Of a stretch of DNA of 62,943 nt, positions 58,841 through 62,943 are shown piece by piece. The notes under the pieces were generated by a model, which saw nothing but the letters and a program-made list of their open reading frames with translations, searched no databases and was not told the DNA's origin. The stretch is from NCBI RefSeq assembly GCF_004212215.1, contig NZ_QVFV01000005.1, positions 307,174 through 370,116 on the forward strand. Reading direction: 5' to 3'. The stretch is from Leptolyngbya iicbica LK (GTDB lineage: Bacteria > Cyanobacteriota > Cyanobacteriia > Phormidesmidales > Phormidesmidaceae). The position numbers and the translations under genes are program-made. The stretch's first letter is position 1. Each line of letters starts with the position of its first letter.

Positions 58841-59614
58841 TCTATTCAGGAGACCAAGTTCACATCCTCAAATTGCGAGTCTGCTAGAGACTACGCTGAT
58901 CCCGAAGGATCACAGAAAGCCCGAAATACACCACATTTTGCAAAGTCAGCTCAGTAAACCCACGCAAAATACGTTTGTATTAAGTGTGTGGATATCACTA
59001 ACAGCGCTTTACGGGAATTAAGAGTACAGCAAAGATGTCCGTAAATATACCCTAAACAGCTTAAAGAATTGATAAATCTCGCAAAACTTTCCGGTTGGAA
59101 TTAGTTTTCTGACGTATCTGACAAGTTATTTGATTATTGAGCAATATTTTGTCCAAATGTTTTGGTGAGACCGCTCCAAAGGTTACAAAAATGCAGGACT
59201 GTCAGTTTTCGACTTTAGAGTTCTCTACACGACTCATCCTCATGCGCTGAAGAAAGCGTGACAGCTATCGGTGAATAGATAAGAAGCCAGCTTGAGGTGT
59301 CTTCGTCTCCTCAAGCTGGCTTCATCCGGTCAGCATTTCTCAGCTACAGCAGCAGACCATGCAGTTTTCTCGCCAAATCTTTCGAGCTGTTACCCACTGA
59401 ACTTAAGAGATCTCTGAAAAAAGAAATTACCCGAAAGAAGGTGCGGTGTAGGTTGCGGTTGACGTCAGGAAACCCAACAGCATCAAGGATTCAAGTAGGT
59501 TGGGGCTCGTTCCTCGACACCAACCTACGATGGGAAATTTATTCCTAGAGAACACCTCAAGGAGTCAGTTACTCTGTAGATATTCGGTTACTTTACATCA
59601 GCCAAGTGGCTGGC
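58841..59614. other. Intergenic region upstream of the surface cassette
   Basis: About 770 bases. The first 300 are AT-rich and are likely to contain the cassette promoter and leader. A strong hairpin lies at 59283-59323, listed separately. Bases about 59440-59535 hold a repeat of the GTAGGTTG...CCAACCTACG type, common between cyanobacterial genes. Plus-strand frames here (59297-59548, 59500-59760) are not convincing. Confidence 0.4.
59283..59323 (-). terminator. Perfect 15-bp hairpin downstream of the oxidoreductase gene
   Basis: GAAGCCAGCTTGAGG (59283-59297) pairs exactly with CCTCAAGCTGGCTTC (59309-59323), loop 11 bases. Read on the minus strand it is followed by TTATCTATT, a moderately T-rich tail, so it may terminate the oxidoreductase transcript that ends at 59615, although it lies 290 bases away. 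Confidence 0.45.
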
Positions 59615-61342
59615 TTAAACCGTTTGAGAAAGCACCTTTTCAGCCATCTGATCTTCTGCATGGGCGATCGCTGGATAGTGGGCCGTGCCAGTGGAATAAG
59701 GCGTCTGGTAAAAGCAGCTGTAAGTCAGTAATCCGCCCGCCAGGGTGGAGACGTGGCTAAACCCGCTTTGCACCAAAATGCGATAGGCCAGATAGCTACG
59801 AAAACCTGAGCGGCAGTACACAAAGATGGGGCTATGGGAGGGAATTTCCGCATAGCGATCGCGCACTTGATTCAGCGGTAGGTGCACGGCTCCGGGAATA
59901 TGCCATTCTTCGAACTCGCGCGGGGTGCGCACATCCAGTAGGGTGCCAATTTGCGTCTTTTCCGGATAGTCGTCGGGATACCAAAAATGAACATCGCCCC
60001 GCAATAGATTCGCGCCGAGGAAGCCCGCCATATTGGCCGGGTCTTTGGCGGAGCCAAACGGGGGAGCATAGCTCAGTTCCAGATGCTCTAAGTCAAATAC
60101 CGTCATCCCCGCCCGCATGGCCGTGGCGAAGACGTCAATGCGCTTATCGACGCCGTCAAAGCCGACTACCTGTGCCCCCAACAGCTTGCCTTCTGCTGGA
60201 GAGAACAACACTTTGAGATGCAGCGTCGATGAGCCGGGATAGTAGCTCGCGTGGGAAGACGGGTGCAGGTAAACCTTGCGGTAGGGAATGTTAGCCCGCT
60301 GGAGCGATCGCTCTGACGCTCCAGTGCCGCCCCCCGCCATATCAAAAATTTTGACAATAGCCGTGCCCTGGGTGTCGCGGTATTGACTGCCGTGGCCAAA
60401 GATATTGTCGGCGGCAATACGGCCCTGACGATTTGCGGGACCAGCCAGCGCCGCGAGCATCGCGTCTCCGGTCACAAAATTTTCCGTTTCCACCATGTCA
60501 CCTACGGCATAAATGTCAGGATCGATGGTGCGCATATGCTTGTCGGTTTGTAGGCCGCCCCGTGGTCCCACTGGCAAGCCACAGTCGGTCGCCAGCGCCG
60601 TATTGGGACGCACCCCAACCGCCATCACCACCAGGTCTGCCGTGATGGTTTCCCCATTCGACAACTGGGTGCGAATGCGTCCGCCGTCATCTTCAAAGGA
60701 CTGGGCCGCCGTCTGGAGATGGACTTGCACCCCGTGGTCTTCAAGGTGATATTGCAAATCCCGCGCCATTTCTGGATCGAGGGTGGCCATAATTTGCCCC
60801 ATCATTTCCAGTAGATCGACCTGTAACCCTCGGTGAACTAAGTTTTCGGCCACCTCGACGCCGATATAACCGCCGCCTACCACGATCGCCCGACTGGCGC
60901 CCTGGCCCAACGTCGCCAAAATCGCATCCATATCGGGAATGTTGCGCAACACGTGAATCTTGGGATGGTCGATGCCGGGCAACGGTGGACGAATCGGATT
61001 CGCCCCTAACGACAGCACTAACTTGTCATAGGTTTCCTGATAGGTCTCACCCGTGGCGATCGCCCGCACAGTTACGGTTTTTTGCTCGCGATCAATGGCA
61101 GTTACCTCGTGGCCGGTTCGTACATCCAGATTCAAGCTCTGCTTCAATCTCTCAGGGGTCTGCACCAATAGCTTGTCGCGATCTTCAATCACCTTGCCTA
61201 CGTGATACGGCAAGCCACAGTTGGCATAGGAGACGTACTGATCCTTTTCCAGCACGATGATTTCGGCTGACTCATCCAATCGGCGGGCTCGAGCTGCCGT
61301 CGAAGCGCCCCCAGCCACACCACCCACAACCACAATCTTCAT
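59615..61342 (-). CDS. CoA-disulfide-reductase-like oxidoreductase with rhodanese domain
   Basis: A 575-residue protein. Residues 1-450 are a FAD/NAD(P)-dependent oxidoreductase: VVVGGVAGGASTAARARRLD (FAD site), the redox Cys42 in VSYANCGLPYHVG, AIVVGGGYIGVEVAENL (NAD(P) site) and IYAVGDMVE. Residues about 455-550 are a rhodanese domain (TLLDVRTPREFEEWHIPGAVHL, then FVYCRSGFRSYLAYRIL, with the active Cys in CRSGFR). Fused CoADR-rhodanese enzymes reduce CoA disulfides, persulfides or polysulfides. The final 25 residues are extra. It is cytoplasmic and links to sulfur redox chemistry. It is divergent to the hydrolase gene. Confidence 0.9.
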   Translation of the reverse strand: MKIVVVGGVAGGASTAARARRLDESAEIIVLEKDQYVSYANCGLPYHVGKVIEDRDKLLVQTPERLKQSLNLDVRTGHEVTAIDREQKTVTVRAIATGETYQETYDKLVLSLGANPIRPPLPGIDHPKIHVLRNIPDMDAILATLGQGASRAIVVGGGYIGVEVAENLVHRGLQVDLLEMMGQIMATLDPEMARDLQYHLEDHGVQVHLQTAAQSFEDDGGRIRTQLSNGETITADLVVMAVGVRPNTALATDCGLPVGPRGGLQTDKHMRTIDPDIYAVGDMVETENFVTGDAMLAALAGPANRQGRIAADNIFGHGSQYRDTQGTAIVKIFDMAGGGTGASERSLQRANIPYRKVYLHPSSHASYYPGSSTLHLKVLFSPAEGKLLGAQVVGFDGVDKRIDVFATAMRAGMTVFDLEHLELSYAPPFGSAKDPANMAGFLGANLLRGDVHFWYPDDYPEKTQIGTLLDVRTPREFEEWHIPGAVHLPLNQVRDRYAEIPSHSPIFVYCRSGFRSYLAYRILVQSGFSHVSTLAGGLLTYSCFYQTPYSTGTAHYPAIAHAEDQMAEKVLSQTV

Positions 61343-61565
61343 AACGCCTCCTCGTTCTACGATTGGCGGAGCCGCCCTGGGGCAACCGACAGGTTCCTCA
61401 GGATCTTGCTACGCTCAAAGCCAGCGCCAGCTTATATTCCTGGCGAGACATATTTCTCTACTTAGTGTTTTAGTCGCAAACTGCGTTGTGACATCCAGCT
61501 TTAGCAAAGAGTTAAGAGTTCAACCGCCCCCGCCCCTTTGCCCCATTTACCCCGGCTATTTCCCC

Positions 61566-62741
61566 ATGGCGCTGCCTCAACGTCACCGCTACCGACTCCT
61601 GCTGCTGACTGCGATCGCTCTCGCCGTCACCCTAGTCCTGCCCGACTGGCGATTTGTCAGCCGCGCCATGACCTATCCAGAGCAGCCCATCATGGCGGTC
61701 GATTGGTATCAGCCCCAAGCGGCTGTGCCCGGGGGTGACGATGAACCTTTGCCCGTAGCGGCCCAACCTCCCCCCCCTGAGTTTGCTGCCGCCCTCCAAT
61801 CCGTCGCCGACTATGCGGCTGAACGCAATTCCACAGGGTTGCTAGTCATGCATCAGGGCGAAATCGTGCTGGAACAGTATTGGCAGGGCTATGACCAGTC
61901 GTCTAAATTCAATGCCATGTCGATGACTAAAAGCATCGTCGGCTTATTGATTGGGCAAGCGATCGCTGAGGGCGCGATCGCCTCGGTGGAGGAGCCCGTC
62001 GCTAACTATTTGCCCGAATGGCAACGGGGCGATCGCGCTCAAATCACCCTACAAGATCTGCTCTACATGCAGTCGGGCCTGCGCAACGAACGCAGCACCA
62101 CCAGTCCAACCTCCGACCTCGTTCATCTCTACATCGGTTCTGATGTTGAGCAAACCGCCCTCAGCATTCCTCGCGTGCGCCCCCCCGGCGAGGTGTTTGA
62201 CTACAACAATGTGAATAGCCAGATTCTGGCGATCGTGTTGGAGCGAGCCACGGGTATCGCCTATCCCGAATATTTGGCGACTCGACTCTGGCAAGCGATC
62301 GGCGCGAACCCCGCGAGTGTGTGGCTCGATCGCCCCGACGGCTCAGCCAAAACTTTTTGTTGCCTATTTGCCACCCTGCGCGACTGGGCTCGCATCGGGC
62401 AACTGTTTCTCAATCAAGGGCAATGGAAAAGGCAGACGGTGATTTCTCCTGATTGGCTGGCCGCCATGCTCACCCCCTCCCCCATTGAATCAACCTTTGG
62501 CAAACATATCTGGGTCCAGGCCCGGACCCCCGACCACCCCAACGTCGAAACCACCGCGACCGTGCCCTATCTCGATCCACGCGGTTTCCATCTCGATGGG
62601 CGTGGCATTCAAAGAGTGTTTGTGTTGCCGACTTACGAGCTGGTCATCGTCCGCATGGGCGAACAGCCAGATAACTGGGATGATGCCGTGATTCCGAATA
62701 CCCTCATCCGAGCCTTATCCCGCCGTACCGAGCAGCCGTGA
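61566..62741 (+). CDS. Exported serine hydrolase (beta-lactamase/EstB family)
   Basis: The ATG at 61566 is preferred, because it gives a signal-anchor at residues 10-26; a longer frame back to 61257 runs into the opposite-strand gene. The protein has 391 residues. The class C beta-lactamase-like active site is SMTK at 119-122 (catalytic Ser119, Lys122), with the YxN motif as YNN at 213-215 in FDYNNVNS. This fits the esterase/6-aminohexanoate-oligomer hydrolase/penicillin-binding-protein group; the substrate cannot be told. It probably acts in the periplasm. It is the last gene before the IS-like repeat. Confidence 0.88.
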   Translation: MALPQRHRYRLLLLTAIALAVTLVLPDWRFVSRAMTYPEQPIMAVDWYQPQAAVPGGDDEPLPVAAQPPPPEFAAALQSVADYAAERNSTGLLVMHQGEIVLEQYWQGYDQSSKFNAMSMTKSIVGLLIGQAIAEGAIASVEEPVANYLPEWQRGDRAQITLQDLLYMQSGLRNERSTTSPTSDLVHLYIGSDVEQTALSIPRVRPPGEVFDYNNVNSQILAIVLERATGIAYPEYLATRLWQAIGANPASVWLDRPDGSAKTFCCLFATLRDWARIGQLFLNQGQWKRQTVISPDWLAAMLTPSPIESTFGKHIWVQARTPDHPNVETTATVPYLDPRGFHLDGRGIQRVFVLPTYELVIVRMGEQPDNWDDAVIPNTLIRALSRRTEQP

Positions 62742-62855
62742 GGTCAATGCAACTGGCAAAATGGCTGACGGATGCCCCTGCACCAGGCCCCTACCTGTTC
62801 GTGAGGGGGAAAGCCATTCTGTTGAGTCACAGATCGACTTCACTACCCTGCCCTT

Positions 62856-62935
62856 AGAGGATGTTTGATAAATCGCTCAGTCAGTAAAAAAGCTCACTCG
62901 CCATAAGCTGAAGATACGAACCATCAGCCCTTGAG
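62856..62935. mobile_element. Putative insertion-sequence end (right edge of window)
   Basis: An exact reverse complement of bases 1-80. TTA precedes the GAGGATG tip directly at 62854-62856, the mirror of the left edge. The element body would lie to the right of the window. Its last bases (TGAGCATG, 62936-62943) run inward into the element and have no counterpart at the left edge because that edge is cut. Confidence 0.6.
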
Positions 62936-62943
62936 TGAGCATG

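Noticed and set aside
1-62943. CRISPR arrays, rRNA and tRNA genes, prophage
   Set aside because: No regularly spaced repeat array, no rRNA-like stretch, no tRNA-like cloverleaf or T-arm sequence, and no phage structural genes were seen in the intergenic regions read. A tRNA search program would be needed to exclude a tRNA fully.

Overview
The window reads as cyanobacterial chromosome. Evidence for this: the HIP1 palindrome GCGATCGC recurs throughout, and the gene set includes IctB-like, DUF3747/SLH, Uma2, TPR-kinase, LppP/LprE-like and pentapeptide proteins, a PstSCAB operon, and a phosphoglycerate kinase with a GTG start. A filamentous Leptolyngbya-like lineage is plausible, but the sequence does not settle anything below phylum. 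The first 80 bases and bases 62856-62935 are perfect reverse complements. They look like the same insertion-sequence end facing outward at both edges, so the window probably runs from one IS copy to another and may be a whole assembly contig.

Layout. 1-7.6 kb: a membrane protein, a decayed second copy of it, an internally duplicated lipoprotein, three exported proteins of unknown function, an AraC-type regulator and a DUF3747/SLH surface protein. 8-26 kb: an accessory island with three exported type I sulfatases (each with an intact formylglycine cysteine motif), a LURP-one-like/DUF6325-like pair, a MazF-type toxin-antitoxin pair and a Uma2 gene inserted between the two closest sulfatase paralogues. 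It continues with a Tat-exported 5'-nucleotidase, a YqhA-like membrane protein, an MFS transporter and four DUF202 genes, one fused to a BASS-type transporter behind a long heptad repeat. It ends with a formylglycine-generating enzyme that itself carries a signal peptide.

27-49 kb is mostly housekeeping: ilvE, ictB, a Ser/Thr kinase-TPR protein, glgP, pstS-pstC-pstA-pstB with a candidate Pho box, two very small ORFs, YggT, a lipoprotein, an aspartoacylase-like enzyme, a Rof-like protein, a pentapeptide protein, pgk with a strong terminator, and a universal stress protein. 49-59 kb: a tightly coupled minus-strand cassette of four exported proteins (DUF11/SdrB-like, a 1250-residue barrel, a beta-helix-OmpA protein, and a large DUF11-like surface protein). 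The window closes with a CoA-disulfide-reductase-like/rhodanese fusion and a serine hydrolase.

Two parts look like coherent, little-described systems. One is the sulfatase island, in which enzymes and their maturase all appear to be exported, with phosphatase and transporter genes alongside, suggesting periplasmic scavenging of sulfate and phosphate esters. The other is the four-gene envelope cassette, which looks like a surface protein with dedicated outer-membrane and peptidoglycan-anchoring partners. Both functional readings are inferences from gene content; the ORFs, motifs, overlaps and repeats are seen directly.
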